Assembly: GCF_002743255.1 (NCBI RefSeq)
Contig: NZ_PDYY01000001.1
Span: forward strand, 310,001 to 374,000
Direction: 5' to 3'
DNA length: 64,000 bases
DNA from: Sporosarcina sp. P2
GTDB lineage: Bacteria > Bacillota > Bacilli > Bacillales_A > Planococcaceae
Shown: positions 15,509 through 24,483 of the stretch, one piece after another
How positions within the stretch are numbered: the first letter of the stretch is position 1
How the letters are laid out: each line of letters starts with the position of its first letter
Translations under genes and position numbers: made by a program
The notes under the pieces: model-generated
What the model saw: the letters and a program-made list of their open reading frames with translations, nothing else
What the model was told of the DNA's origin: nothing
The model's database searches: none

Positions 15509-17112
15509 ACTTCCAGTATGAAGAACAGCATGTGTTGCGAGACGTGAGCTTTTCGATTAAGCGTGGAGAATTCATAACGCTATTCGGTCCTACCGGTTCA
15601 GGAAAGTCCACGTTATTGAAAATGATGAAACGGGAAATGCGGCCGAACGGTAAACTTAGCGGCACGGTGTATGTGAACGGCGAAAAAATCGATGAACTAC
15701 CTGCGTCAACTACAGCGACAGCTATTGGCTATATAATGCAAAATCCAGAGGAACAAATAATCATGGAGAAAGTGTGGCAAGAGTTGGCGTTTGGTCTTGA
15801 GAATATGGGCGTGTCGACGGTAGACATGCAACAAAAAATCGCTGAAGTCGCCAGTTTCTTCGGTATTCACAACTGGTTGCATGAAAGTATCAGTGATCTA
15901 TCAGGTGGACAGAAACAACTCGTTAATCTAGCAGCAGTGCTAGCAATGGAGCCGGATATTTTATTACTCGATGAACCGACGTCCCAACTTGATCCCATTG
16001 CGGCATCTGAGTTTCTGACGCTACTTGAGAAAATCAATCGTGAACTCGGCATAACAATTTTACTTGTCGAGCATCGATTAGAAGAGTTATTGCCGGTATG
16101 CGATCGAGTGTTGTTCATGGAAAACGGCTCACTCCTTTATGACACAACACCGAAAGCAATTGGCAACTCCTTGCTAGAACATCCAATGCTCGACGCACTT
16201 ACGACAGCAATGCGTGTCTATTATAAGCTCGGCTTCCGTGATGAGACGCCGGTTACGGTGCGCGAAGGGATGGATTTCATTCAGCATTATCCACCGGCAA
16301 TACTACCGACGGATCCGATGAGAAAAAAGCATCCACCGCTCATCACAGTGAAAGATTTGTATTTCCGATACAATCGAAAAAGCGATGATCTACTAGCGGA
16401 TATGACGTTTACCGTACATCGTGGCGAAATCTTTACGATTGTCGGGGGCAATGGAGTCGGCAAGTCTTCGTTACTGAAGGTGCTCGCCGGACTGCATAAG
16501 CCGTATGCAGGTAAAGTAAGGATAGATGACGTCGCACCAGGAAAGTGGAAAGGGAATATCGTCTTATTGCCGCAAAACGCACAAGCATTATTCATGTACT
16601 CGACCGTGCAAGAAGAGCTAATTCATGCGATTCCTGTGCAAAAAATGCCGGAAGAACAGAGAGAAACGACGGTATCGAGTATGATGAAACAGTTACATAT
16701 TGAACATCTTTCAGAAAGAAATCCGTTTGACTTAAGTGGCGGAGAACAGCAGAAGACCGCGCTTGCGAAATTATTATTGCTTAAACCGGATATATTATTG
16801 CTGGATGAGCCAACTAGAGGAATGGACGTCATGTCGAAAAAAGAAGTGACGGAGTTGATTCGAACGCTTCAAAAACAGAATATCACGACGATTATCGTGA
16901 CGCATGATATTGAATTTGCAGCAGAAGTATCTACACGTGTTGGCATGTTGTTCGATCAATCACTCATCGCGATCAATCATCCGAAAACCTTTTTCACGTC
17001 CAACCGCTTTTACACAACCGCCGCTAGCAAAATCGCACGCGGATTATTCCCATATGCCATCACAGCCGAAGACATCGTAGACGCAGTGAACTTGAACAAC
17101 AGGAGGAACTAA
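15481..17112 (+). CDS. ecfA: Fused EcfA1-EcfA2 ATP-binding protein
   Basis: A 543-residue protein with two ABC ATPase domains in tandem, doing the job of the EcfA/EcfA' pair. Domain 1 (about 1-235): Walker A GPTGSGKST, signature LSGGQKQ, Walker B ILLLDEPTSQLD. Domain 2 (about 280-525): Walker A GGNGVGKSS near residue 321, signature LSGGEQQ, Walker B ILLLDEPTRGMD. All catalytic motifs look intact. It powers the EcfT module. Its stop lies three bases before the MoxR start, with AGGAGG overlapping the end of the gene, so the ECF genes and the MoxR-DUF58-transglutaminase genes probably form one transcript. Confidence 0.93.
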   Translation: MAILTVENLNFQYEEQHVLRDVSFSIKRGEFITLFGPTGSGKSTLLKMMKREMRPNGKLSGTVYVNGEKIDELPASTTATAIGYIMQNPEEQIIMEKVWQELAFGLENMGVSTVDMQQKIAEVASFFGIHNWLHESISDLSGGQKQLVNLAAVLAMEPDILLLDEPTSQLDPIAASEFLTLLEKINRELGITILLVEHRLEELLPVCDRVLFMENGSLLYDTTPKAIGNSLLEHPMLDALTTAMRVYYKLGFRDETPVTVREGMDFIQHYPPAILPTDPMRKKHPPLITVKDLYFRYNRKSDDLLADMTFTVHRGEIFTIVGGNGVGKSSLLKVLAGLHKPYAGKVRIDDVAPGKWKGNIVLLPQNAQALFMYSTVQEELIHAIPVQKMPEEQRETTVSSMMKQLHIEHLSERNPFDLSGGEQQKTALAKLLLLKPDILLLDEPTRGMDVMSKKEVTELIRTLQKQNITTIIVTHDIEFAAEVSTRVGMLFDQSLIAINHPKTFFTSNRFYTTAASKIARGLFPYAITAEDIVDAVNLNNRRN

Positions 17113-17115
17113 ACA

Positions 17116-18060
17116 ATGAGCAATCCATCAACACACGTACTCAATGAAATGAAAAAAGTAATGAACGGTAAAGACGATGTCATCCAAAACGTGTGGATGA
17201 CGTTTCTAGCTGGAGGACATGTTTTACTAGAAGATTTACCGGGAGTCGGGAAAACGACTCTCGCGAAAGCATTCAGCCGAGTTGTCGGTCTTGATTCGAA
17301 CCGCATCCAATTCACACCGGACGTCGTCGCCTCTGACGTCATCGGATTCACGATGTTCGACAAAGAGAAAAACGAATTCGTCTTTAAAGAAGGCGCGGTC
17401 ATGTGCAATTTATTGCTCGGCGATGAAATTAATCGGACATCATCGAGAACGCAAGCAGCACTCTTAGAAGCGATGCAAGAGAAACAAGTGACAGTGGACG
17501 GTGTGACCTATCCGCTGCCGGCACCGTTTCACGTCATCGCGACGCAAAACCCGTACGGCACAATCGGTACACAACCACTACCAAGCGCACAAATAGACCG
17601 TTTCATGACGAAATTGAGCGTAGGATATCCCGATTTTGAAGACCAAGTGGACATGCTGAGAAATCGACAGCAGGCAGATCCGTTATCTTCACTGACACAA
17701 ATTATCACGAAAAACGAATTGCTCGCGCTACAACATCAAGTACAGAACCTATTCATTGACGATGAAATCTTACGCTACGTCACGGCACTAACTGAGAAAA
17801 CGAGAAATCATTCGTCGATCCACCAAGGAATCAGCCCGCGTGGCGCACTCGCACTTTGTCAGATGGCGAAAGCACATGCCTTTTTACAACAACGCGATTA
17901 CGTCATTCCGGAAGATGTCCAGGCTGTGTGGTTGCCGACAAGCCGACACCGCATCGTCATGTCAGGCGTGCCAGGTACTGAATATGAGCAGGATATGCTA
18001 CTCGAAAAATTACTGTACAGTGTTGCCACGCCCGATCAAGCAATGCTTGCGACATTTTAA
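17116..18060 (+). CDS. MoxR-family AAA+ ATPase
   Basis: A 314-residue MoxR-type AAA+ ATPase. Walker A is LPGVGKTTLAKAF (about residues 40-52), Walker B is LLLGDEINRTSSRTQAALLE, sensor 1 is VIATQNP and the arginine-finger region is DRFMTKLSVGYP. MoxR proteins act as chaperones or remodellers for proteins encoded by the adjoining genes, typically DUF58 and transglutaminase-like membrane proteins, exactly the genes that follow here. It is translated 3 bases after the ECF ATPase, an unusual operon link. Confidence 0.93.
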   Translation: MSNPSTHVLNEMKKVMNGKDDVIQNVWMTFLAGGHVLLEDLPGVGKTTLAKAFSRVVGLDSNRIQFTPDVVASDVIGFTMFDKEKNEFVFKEGAVMCNLLLGDEINRTSSRTQAALLEAMQEKQVTVDGVTYPLPAPFHVIATQNPYGTIGTQPLPSAQIDRFMTKLSVGYPDFEDQVDMLRNRQQADPLSSLTQIITKNELLALQHQVQNLFIDDEILRYVTALTEKTRNHSSIHQGISPRGALALCQMAKAHAFLQQRDYVIPEDVQAVWLPTSRHRIVMSGVPGTEYEQDMLLEKLLYSVATPDQAMLATF

Positions 18061-18071
18061 GGGCTGATCGT

Positions 18072-19118
18072 ATGATAGGGACATTACTCATTAGCGTCGT
18101 GTGGCTGCTGTTTACTCTCGCGTTTTTCATCTTTACGACGACGCATTTCGCTCTATTATTCGCAGTCGGTTCGCTTGTTGTCTGGCTGGGGCTCGTGTTG
18201 AGCGTCTATCTCGTCAAAGGAAAAATTCAGTGCAAGATCATCACGGCAAATGAAATCTATAAAAATGAACAAATGGGCTATCAACTGCGCGTACAAAATA
18301 CGAGTCGCTTACCCGTTACACACTTACAAATACATCTCGTCATCGAGCATCTATTTACAGGCAGACAAGAGAGTCATCAGCACGACTTGTCCATCCGCGC
18401 GAAAAGTACGGAAGAATTTTCGTTCGCGTTGCCGCGGAACTATATGGGGCAAGTGAATATACGAATCACACAACTGACGATCAAAGACAGTTTCACGTTC
18501 TTCCGTTCGATGCTGAAAATGGATACGCAATCCACACTATTGATCATGCCGAATCCGTATTTACTGAAACTTCAACGCATCGAGCAAAATCAACATGTGC
18601 TGCAAACAACGGGTATGATCCCGACGAAGAAGATCACTGGCGAAGAGCTGGCGGAGTTGTCGGTGTATAAACCGGGCGACTCAGTCAAACAAATTCACTG
18701 GAAACTATCAAGTAAAGTCGATGATGTACTAGTCAAACAGTATGAAACGCTGACAGGGAATGCCGTTATGATGACGATCGATTTTACATCGTTCACCAAT
18801 CGCGTAGCACTCTATGATGAATTTATCGAGACGTTTTCCGCTCTTCTTTATTCCTATGTCGCAGGCGATCACGAAGTCCAGCTTTTAGTGGATCATTCGA
18901 CAGGTGAGCAGTTGACGATCGACAATGAACGGGGTGCAGCGAACGCCATAAAAGAAGTGTTGACGAGAAGTGTCGCGCAAGTTTCGATGTCGGATGAACA
19001 GTGGAAAAAGCTTAGAAGAACCTATGCAAACTGTATCGTATTGACGACCAATAGTGCGCGTAGTACCGAATCTCAAACTATCGTGATCTCGGATCAGAAG
19101 GAGGGATCCATCTCATGA
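18072..19118 (+). CDS. DUF58 (von Willebrand A-like) membrane protein
   Basis: A 348-residue protein with two N-terminal membrane helices (about 2-22 and 25-45), an extracellular beta-rich part and a DUF58 core marked by YKPGDSVKQIHWKLSSK near residues 198-214, followed by a vWA-like region (MMTIDFTSF). DUF58 proteins are partners of MoxR ATPases and transglutaminase-like TgpA proteins. The stop overlaps the start of the next gene by four bases (19115-19118), so translation is coupled. Confidence 0.88.
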   Translation: MIGTLLISVVWLLFTLAFFIFTTTHFALLFAVGSLVVWLGLVLSVYLVKGKIQCKIITANEIYKNEQMGYQLRVQNTSRLPVTHLQIHLVIEHLFTGRQESHQHDLSIRAKSTEEFSFALPRNYMGQVNIRITQLTIKDSFTFFRSMLKMDTQSTLLIMPNPYLLKLQRIEQNQHVLQTTGMIPTKKITGEELAELSVYKPGDSVKQIHWKLSSKVDDVLVKQYETLTGNAVMMTIDFTSFTNRVALYDEFIETFSALLYSYVAGDHEVQLLVDHSTGEQLTIDNERGAANAIKEVLTRSVAQVSMSDEQWKKLRRTYANCIVLTTNSARSTESQTIVISDQKEGSIS

Positions 19119-21337
19119 AATGGCTAGATGGAGTAGTTGCGTATAGTGTCCTCATAACGGCATTCCTCGTAGTTCGTTCGATGCTGTTTCCTGAGATGAG
19201 TAGCGTTCCCGCGCTCATTCTCGTCTTGCTGTGGATGGTCGCGTGTATACTGTGGAAACAGCGTGGCGGCGACATCGTTTTGATTGCGAGCGTAGTTTTT
19301 AGTTTGATTTTCCTATCAACGTACATAGACGACGTGAAGCGAACGATCAACGCGTTGTTCATCGCACTCTCAGAACACAAACATATCTATATAGATCTAT
19401 TATCCGTCAATGAAACGACTTCGCGGCTAAACGGTATGATTCTCGGTCAAATCGCTATGCTAATCGGCAGTGCTATGTATTATGCCATCGCGAATCAAAA
19501 ACGTTGGATTCCTGTTGCGCTCGCTATCGTGATTTGGTCGATACAAATACTTCTCGGCACATCACCCGCATTGATCCTCGATATTTTATTTTTTGCGGTG
19601 CTGATTCTGGCGTTGCTGTATATGAATCAACTACCAGTACGCTGGTGGAAACGGATTGCGGTCGTGCCCATTTCATTGGTTGTGCTGATGTTCGCTTATA
19701 CGGTAATCAATCCAAACGGTAATGATGAATTTACTGGCAGTTTGAAAATGGAAGATACTGTGCGGTATCAAGGCGAGAAGTTACGCTATTTTAAAGGGGA
19801 AGAACCTGTGTTGACAGCCGGAAAATTCCATCGGCTTGCCGCGTTTACACCGGGCGATTATACCGCGTTAAAAGTCGCAATGGAAAATCCGAGACCTCTG
19901 TATTTAAAAGGATTCGTCGGTTCGACTTACACGCCGAGCGGTTGGAAGGAAATCGATGGAGAAGCGTATAGGGAAGAGAAGTCACTGCTTGAAGCATTAC
20001 AAAAGGAAAATTTCACCGGTGCGAAACAACTAAGCTTGGCAGCAGAAAGTAGTTTGCCGGATGAGTACGAAGAAGCGAAACTCGTCATTCAAAACGTCGC
20101 TGCTTCCAGTCGCTATTTTTATGCACCGTATGAATTAGCAGAGTTGGATGACAATCTTATCCATTCTAAACAAGCCGACGCGCTACATGCGGCAGGGATA
20201 TTCGGCAGACGTACAGTGGAAATGACCTATATGCTGACACCGTACACCGATTATCCGAAAATCGCGAATGCGTTGTATAAAACAAAAGACACCGACTATT
20301 TACGTCATGAAAGTCATTATAACCAATATGTCTACAACAACTATCTCGCGGTGCCGCAAGACAGTTGGAATGTATTGCATAATCATATGGACAAAGGGGT
20401 CCTAGATTCAGAAGCGCGTTTAACGTACGAACAAACGATTCAGGAAGTGGAACGGTTCCTCGCACAGTCGATGAGTTATAACGAACATGCCGAATCGATA
20501 AAAGATCGGGATTTCCTGACGGGGATTTTGGAAGAGTCGAAAGAAGGCTACTCCGTTCACTATGCGACTGTTGCTACATTGGCATTCAGAATGCTTGGCA
20601 CACCTGCGCGTTATGCGGAAGGTTATATCGTCGGACTGGATGACGTGAAAGATGTACAGTCATTCAGTGAAATCAACGTCAGCGAAAAAAATGCCCATGC
20701 GTGGACAGAAATCTACGTCGACATGGTCGGCTGGGTGCCGATTGAAGTGACACCGGGGTACGCTGAGAAAATGCCTGCGATAAATAAACAAGACTATCCA
20801 GCACCGGGCGGATCCGATTCACCGGAAGAAAATGGCGGAAGCACGGCTGAACCTGAACCGAATGACATGACAGAAGTGCAGGAAGATCAAGACAAGCCAG
20901 ATGACTTGAAGCAAGTGAATCCAAACACGGTTTTGTGGTTCTGGTTGAATCTAATCGGGGTAGTGATTATGTTAATCCTGTTCGTGCTGTACGTCTTGAG
21001 AAAAAGAAAACGTCAGCAAAAACTCCAAGTGAAAGATCATCGATTAGCCGTTGTACACCATGTGCAGCTCATGGTGCAGATGCTAGAAAAAGAACAAGTC
21101 GTCGCGAAGCTGCCTTCATTCGAAACGCTACCTGAAGCAGTTGGCAAAATCGATTCGCAACTTCGGCAGGACTTCGAGAACGGATTGAAAATCTATCAAA
21201 AAGCCAAGTACAGTCCGCATGGCGTGACCCATGAAGAACGCGCGAAGGTAGAAAAGTTATTTGCGCACGTATATACTGCGGTGAAGAAGTCGAAAAAAGG
21301 ATTGAAGAGATTACGATTTATCGTACGTCATCAATAA
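19115..21337 (+). CDS. TgpA-like transglutaminase-domain membrane protein, Cys replaced by Ser
   Basis: A 740-residue TgpA-type protein. About six N-terminal membrane helices (DUF3488-like, residues 5-205), an extracytoplasmic transglutaminase/protease-like domain (about 400-555), one membrane helix near 605-628 and a C-terminal cytoplasmic DUF4129-like tail. In the core, the nucleophile position usually read as GYC-x-H reads GYSVHYA, with S480 (TCC at 20552-20554). H528 is kept in NAHAWTEIY, and E544 replaces the usual Asp in WVPIEVTPGY. Either it is inactive, or it belongs to a Ser-type subgroup that occurs in Firmicutes. It is the last gene of the MoxR-DUF58 operon and is followed by a terminator. 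Confidence 0.88.
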   Translation: MKWLDGVVAYSVLITAFLVVRSMLFPEMSSVPALILVLLWMVACILWKQRGGDIVLIASVVFSLIFLSTYIDDVKRTINALFIALSEHKHIYIDLLSVNETTSRLNGMILGQIAMLIGSAMYYAIANQKRWIPVALAIVIWSIQILLGTSPALILDILFFAVLILALLYMNQLPVRWWKRIAVVPISLVVLMFAYTVINPNGNDEFTGSLKMEDTVRYQGEKLRYFKGEEPVLTAGKFHRLAAFTPGDYTALKVAMENPRPLYLKGFVGSTYTPSGWKEIDGEAYREEKSLLEALQKENFTGAKQLSLAAESSLPDEYEEAKLVIQNVAASSRYFYAPYELAELDDNLIHSKQADALHAAGIFGRRTVEMTYMLTPYTDYPKIANALYKTKDTDYLRHESHYNQYVYNNYLAVPQDSWNVLHNHMDKGVLDSEARLTYEQTIQEVERFLAQSMSYNEHAESIKDRDFLTGILEESKEGYSVHYATVATLAFRMLGTPARYAEGYIVGLDDVKDVQSFSEINVSEKNAHAWTEIYVDMVGWVPIEVTPGYAEKMPAINKQDYPAPGGSDSPEENGGSTAEPEPNDMTEVQEDQDKPDDLKQVNPNTVLWFWLNLIGVVIMLILFVLYVLRKRKRQQKLQVKDHRLAVVHHVQLMVQMLEKEQVVAKLPSFETLPEAVGKIDSQLRQDFENGLKIYQKAKYSPHGVTHEERAKVEKLFAHVYTAVKKSKKGLKRLRFIVRHQ

Positions 21338-21349
21338 ATAGGGAATTTG

Positions 21350-21387
21350 AGTAAAGCATCGCATACCGCGGTGCTTTACTTTTTTTA
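21350..21387 (+). terminator. Terminator of the ECF/MoxR operon
   Basis: A 13-bp stem (21350-21362 with 21368-21380, one G-U pair) is followed by seven T residues, 13 bases after the transglutaminase-like gene stop. Confidence 0.9.
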
Positions 21388-21549
21388 TAACGGAGAGAGG
21401 AGTAACGGGAAGAACGAGAATGGATCTTAAAAAATGAAAAATCTCTTACAGAGTAGAAGTATATATATAAATAGCAACGAACATATTATGGATAAAAGTA
21501 AGCCGGCCGATTTCTCAATAGAATTACATAATTAAGTCATCTAGGAGGA

Positions 21550-22266
21550 ATGAACATACATATACAGGATATCCATCCGCTATCAACCGATAAGAAGAAA
21601 TGGAATGCCATTCAAAACTGTTTAAAAGAAAAGATAAGTAAGGTAAACAGATTGACTGCTACGGATATCCAGTTCATTGCGGGTGTGGATGTAGCTTACT
21701 GGGAGGACGAAGGAATTGAATGGGGTGTTTGTAGCATAATCGTCATGGACTATGCGACAAAGGCGGTTATTGAAGAAACACATAGCACCGGAATTGTCGA
21801 AGTCCCTTATGTACCAGGATATTTGGCATTTCGGGAACTTCCCCTAGTTATTGAAACGGCCAAAAAGCTTATACATACGCCAGATCTATTTATGTTTAAT
21901 GGCAATGGCTATTTGCATCCAAGGCATATGGGAATCGCAACGCATGCTTCTTTCTTTCTAAATAAACCAACGATCGGCATCGCCAAAAGTTACTTGAAAA
22001 TAGCCGATGCCGAATTTGAAATGCCTAAAAATAGTGCGGGCTCTTTTACGGATATCATTATAAATAAGAAGATATACGGCAGAGTTTTACGAACACATCA
22101 AGATGTAAAACCTATATTTGTTTCAAGCGGGAATTATATAGACTTACCAACAGCAACTACTATCACTGAGCAATTAATAAATAGCGAAAGTCGATTACCC
22201 ATACCAGTTAGGCTAGCAGATTTGGCAACAAAGAAATATAGAAGACAGCTAAGGAACAATAAATGA
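21550..22266 (+). CDS. nfi: Endonuclease V homologue with a catalytic Asp-to-Asn change
   Basis: A 238-residue endonuclease V family protein (repair of deaminated adenine/hypoxanthine in DNA), similar as I recall it to B. subtilis YwqL. The motifs AGVDVAYW (D47), YVPGYLAFRELP (E96), and NGYLHPRHMGIATHASFFLNKP are clear. The third metal ligand, normally Asp in DGxG, is Asn here: MFNGNGYLH with N117 encoded by AAT at 21898-21900. In T. maritima the equivalent D110 is essential, so this copy may be inactive. AGGAGG sits only one base before the ATG, so initiation may be weak. Monocistronic. Confidence 0.88.
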   Translation: MNIHIQDIHPLSTDKKKWNAIQNCLKEKISKVNRLTATDIQFIAGVDVAYWEDEGIEWGVCSIIVMDYATKAVIEETHSTGIVEVPYVPGYLAFRELPLVIETAKKLIHTPDLFMFNGNGYLHPRHMGIATHASFFLNKPTIGIAKSYLKIADAEFEMPKNSAGSFTDIIINKKIYGRVLRTHQDVKPIFVSSGNYIDLPTATTITEQLINSESRLPIPVRLADLATKKYRRQLRNNK

Positions 22267-22370
22267 GATACTTTTATTAAATGAATGAATCAACTTCATA
22301 ACTCCAACTCCATTTAAAAAGACGAACGTCATACAATCTTAGCAGTTTCGGGGAACCGCATTATAAGTTA

Positions 22371-22405
22371 AAAAAGCCATCCCCTCCACAAGCGGAGAGA
22401 ATGAC
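22371..22405 (-). terminator. Terminator of the HEAT-repeat gene
   Basis: On the minus strand a 12-bp stem with several G-U pairs (22394-22405 with 22376-22387) is followed by TTTTTT. It lies about 30 bases after the stop of the minus-strand gene at 22434. Confidence 0.8.
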
Positions 22406-22433
22406 TTTCTTTCATACATCGCAAAACTACGTA

Positions 22434-22862
22434 TTACAGTTTTGCCCAACGTTCCTCTAACCAATTCATAAATTCTGCACCTTTGTCGCCTTCATACGCA
22501 TCAAAGACATCTACACGCATACGTTTTAGTTTATCCGCAAAGTCTGCCACAGTATGGTCCTTCGGCAAGCTCTTTTTCACGCGAAGGAAGATTTTGTCTG
22601 TGTTTTTGATAATATCAAAACGTGCAGGTGATGGCTTCTCGACGTCCTCGCCAAACGCTGCAAGTGCTTCATAGGCCGCTAATTGCACCTGGCGGACAGT
22701 ATCATGCTGCATACGATTTTTTAATAAATCTATGACTTTGTCATGTTGATAATCCGATAATATTTTGACTGCTTCCAAACGTTCTCGCCAACTGGACGTG
22801 TAATTGGCCTGTTTTTTTAATGTTTCATACTGATAAGGTAATGCTGTTTCAAACTGTTTCAA
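22434..22862 (-). CDS. HEAT-repeat-like helical protein
   Basis: A 142-residue all-helical protein. The middle, WRERLEAVKILSDYQHDKVIDLLKNRM followed by VRQVQLAAYEALAAFGED, has the two-helix spacing of HEAT repeats. The C-terminus is a further helical segment ending WLEERWAKL. HEAT repeats bind proteins; no partner is evident. It is a single gene with its own terminator. The region downstream in the plus direction begins the mobile island. Confidence 0.7.
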   Translation of the reverse strand: MKQFETALPYQYETLKKQANYTSSWRERLEAVKILSDYQHDKVIDLLKNRMQHDTVRQVQLAAYEALAAFGEDVEKPSPARFDIIKNTDKIFLRVKKSLPKDHTVADFADKLKRMRVDVFDAYEGDKGAEFMNWLEERWAKL

Positions 22863-23031
22863 GTAATTGCACCTCTTTTTTTTACTAAAGGAAGAATGGA
22901 TTCTCCTCCTGCTGTTCTTATTATACGTTGTCTGGGTGGAAATAGCGATGAATCGCTGGTTAGGGTGTAGAGGGGAAATGGAAACAGATTACATTAAGGT
23001 GAATTGCATCCTGGCGACTATTCCAGGAGAG

Positions 23032-23054
23032 GGGTTCAACTCTTGCCGTCTCCA
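23032..23054 (+). repeat. Candidate left attachment repeat (ssrA/tRNA 3'-end-like)
   Basis: GGGTTCAACTCTTGCC followed by GTCTCCA resembles a T-arm plus acceptor end. It matches the sequence at 32640-32662 at 17 of 23 positions, in the same orientation. Together they bracket a 9.6-kb block with a decayed integrase, as expected for an element inserted at an ssrA or tRNA gene. The copy is degenerate, so confidence is limited. Confidence 0.4.
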
Positions 23055-23080
23055 AATTGCGAAATCAATAGATTTCAAAT

Positions 23081-23249
23081 AAAGGGGTTGGGACATAACT
23101 AATTTAGCTTTGTCCAAAGCCGAATGATAAATATATTTTTTATTAACCAAGTGCAGAAAAGCCGAACTATTGCAAAATCCTTTGTTAGTATTTCTAATAA
23201 TAGTTCGGCTTTTTGGGCTACTAAAAACCTTCTGTCTCAGCCCCATTTT
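23081..23249. repeat. Intergenic element with nested inverted repeats
   Basis: The ends, AAAGGGGTTGGGACATAA and the complement of TTCTGTCTCAGCCCCATTT, are imperfect inverted repeats (GGGG-TTGGGACA against GGGGCTGAGACAG). Inside, AAAAGCCGAACTATT (23157-23171) pairs perfectly with AATAGTTCGGCTTTT (23199-23213). It has no coding capacity. Similar GGGNTGGGACA / TGTCTCAGCCCC-ended elements occur in other Bacillales as I recall; it may act as a terminator or be a miniature mobile element. Confidence 0.6.
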
Positions 23250-23339
23250 TGTTTGCTCAGGGAATATCACTGAATGTCATCTGACCGTAGTTAAATTTCC
23301 TAGGTTAATGTAAGATTGATTTAAAGAGGTGAAAGAGAA

Positions 23340-24458
23340 GTGACGGTTTTTGTAAGAAAAAAATTTAAAGTGATTATTAATTGTGTCGTTTATTTGTTTT
23401 TGTTACTTGTGGCTTACATTGAATTAGACATACCCATCTTTTCAGAGTATCAAAGCATTATTGTAAATATAAAAGTGGGATCATTTGTGTCAATAGATTT
23501 TAAAATAAAATGGATAATCTTAGGTTTAGTTATTTTGTTAGGTGTATTTCATTTTATGATGGTCTATTATAAAAATGAAGTAAGTATGATTACCGAAGAA
23601 AAAAATGTATTAAATGAACGATTGAAATCTGAAACAAAAGATTTATATGATAAATTTTTTGAGTTAATGGACCATAAAGATAGGAATAATATTAGATATT
23701 CTATGGAAGAATACATACAGTTAGAACCATATGTTATGGGGGTACAGTTATACACGTATAGGTTAAAACATAGAATAGCGTTTAGTACGGTTAGGCCTAA
23801 ACACATAATGGAACTAAGGATAAATCATCTTGAAAGCGTAGTTGCAGAACAAGAAGACTTAAATGCTGTAGTTCAGTCGTATGATAAAATTAATTACTGG
23901 CTTTATAAAGATTTAGAGAATGCTACTAAAATAAATAGTAGGGAGTCATATGAAGGATTCCTTGTAAAGTATACTAAAAAATTAAATAAACAGGTGAATA
24001 ATAGACAGAGTGACAGAATTTCAATTGATGATGTAATGATTTTTAATGCAATTATTATTGCTACTGAAAGGCTTTTTGAAATTTTAAATCAACATCAAGG
24101 GTTAGAGTTTTCTTTAACTAAAATCCGGTTAGCCAATATAGACACTGAGAAGCTATATGCTTACAAAAGAACCGGTTTACTAAGACTAATTTTAAATGGT
24201 GAATTTTCTTACGATAGTAATACAAACGAATATTATCTATTTAGAAATAGAAAATACACTTCAGAAAATTATATTAGCACTACAAAAGAAAACAGACTAT
24301 ATCTTGGCCGAACTTTTGAATATAATAAAAAGAAACATTTAATCCTATTTACTCTAAACTCGGAGATATTAAGTGAGGAAAATGGCATTGAAAAAATGTT
24401 AGAGATTGAAGAAAAATTAAAAATGATTTTAACTGCAAAAAATATTCATTTAGGATAG
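23340..24458 (+). CDS. Unknown membrane protein with coiled coil (island cargo)
   Basis: A 372-residue protein. Two membrane helices lie at about residues 10-30 and 54-76, then a short coiled coil (TEEKNVLNERLKSETKDLYD) and a roughly 270-residue cytoplasmic part, rich in Lys, Asn, Tyr and Ile, with no motif I recognise. The start is a GTG at 23340 with AAAGAGGTGAAAG upstream. Base composition is markedly more AT-rich than the flanking chromosome. It sits just inside the left attachment-like repeat and probably forms an operon with the small gene at 24484. A defence or signalling role is only suggested by location. Confidence 0.6.
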   Translation: MTVFVRKKFKVIINCVVYLFLLLVAYIELDIPIFSEYQSIIVNIKVGSFVSIDFKIKWIILGLVILLGVFHFMMVYYKNEVSMITEEKNVLNERLKSETKDLYDKFFELMDHKDRNNIRYSMEEYIQLEPYVMGVQLYTYRLKHRIAFSTVRPKHIMELRINHLESVVAEQEDLNAVVQSYDKINYWLYKDLENATKINSRESYEGFLVKYTKKLNKQVNNRQSDRISIDDVMIFNAIIIATERLFEILNQHQGLEFSLTKIRLANIDTEKLYAYKRTGLLRLILNGEFSYDSNTNEYYLFRNRKYTSENYISTTKENRLYLGRTFEYNKKKHLILFTLNSEILSEENGIEKMLEIEEKLKMILTAKNIHLG

Positions 24459-24483
24459 AATAAGTTTAGAGAGGTGATGTAGA

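Noticed and set aside
22867..23082. 71-codon plus-strand ORF with a hydrophobic start
   Set aside because: No ribosome binding site, and it overlaps the attachment-like repeat and the inverted-repeat element.
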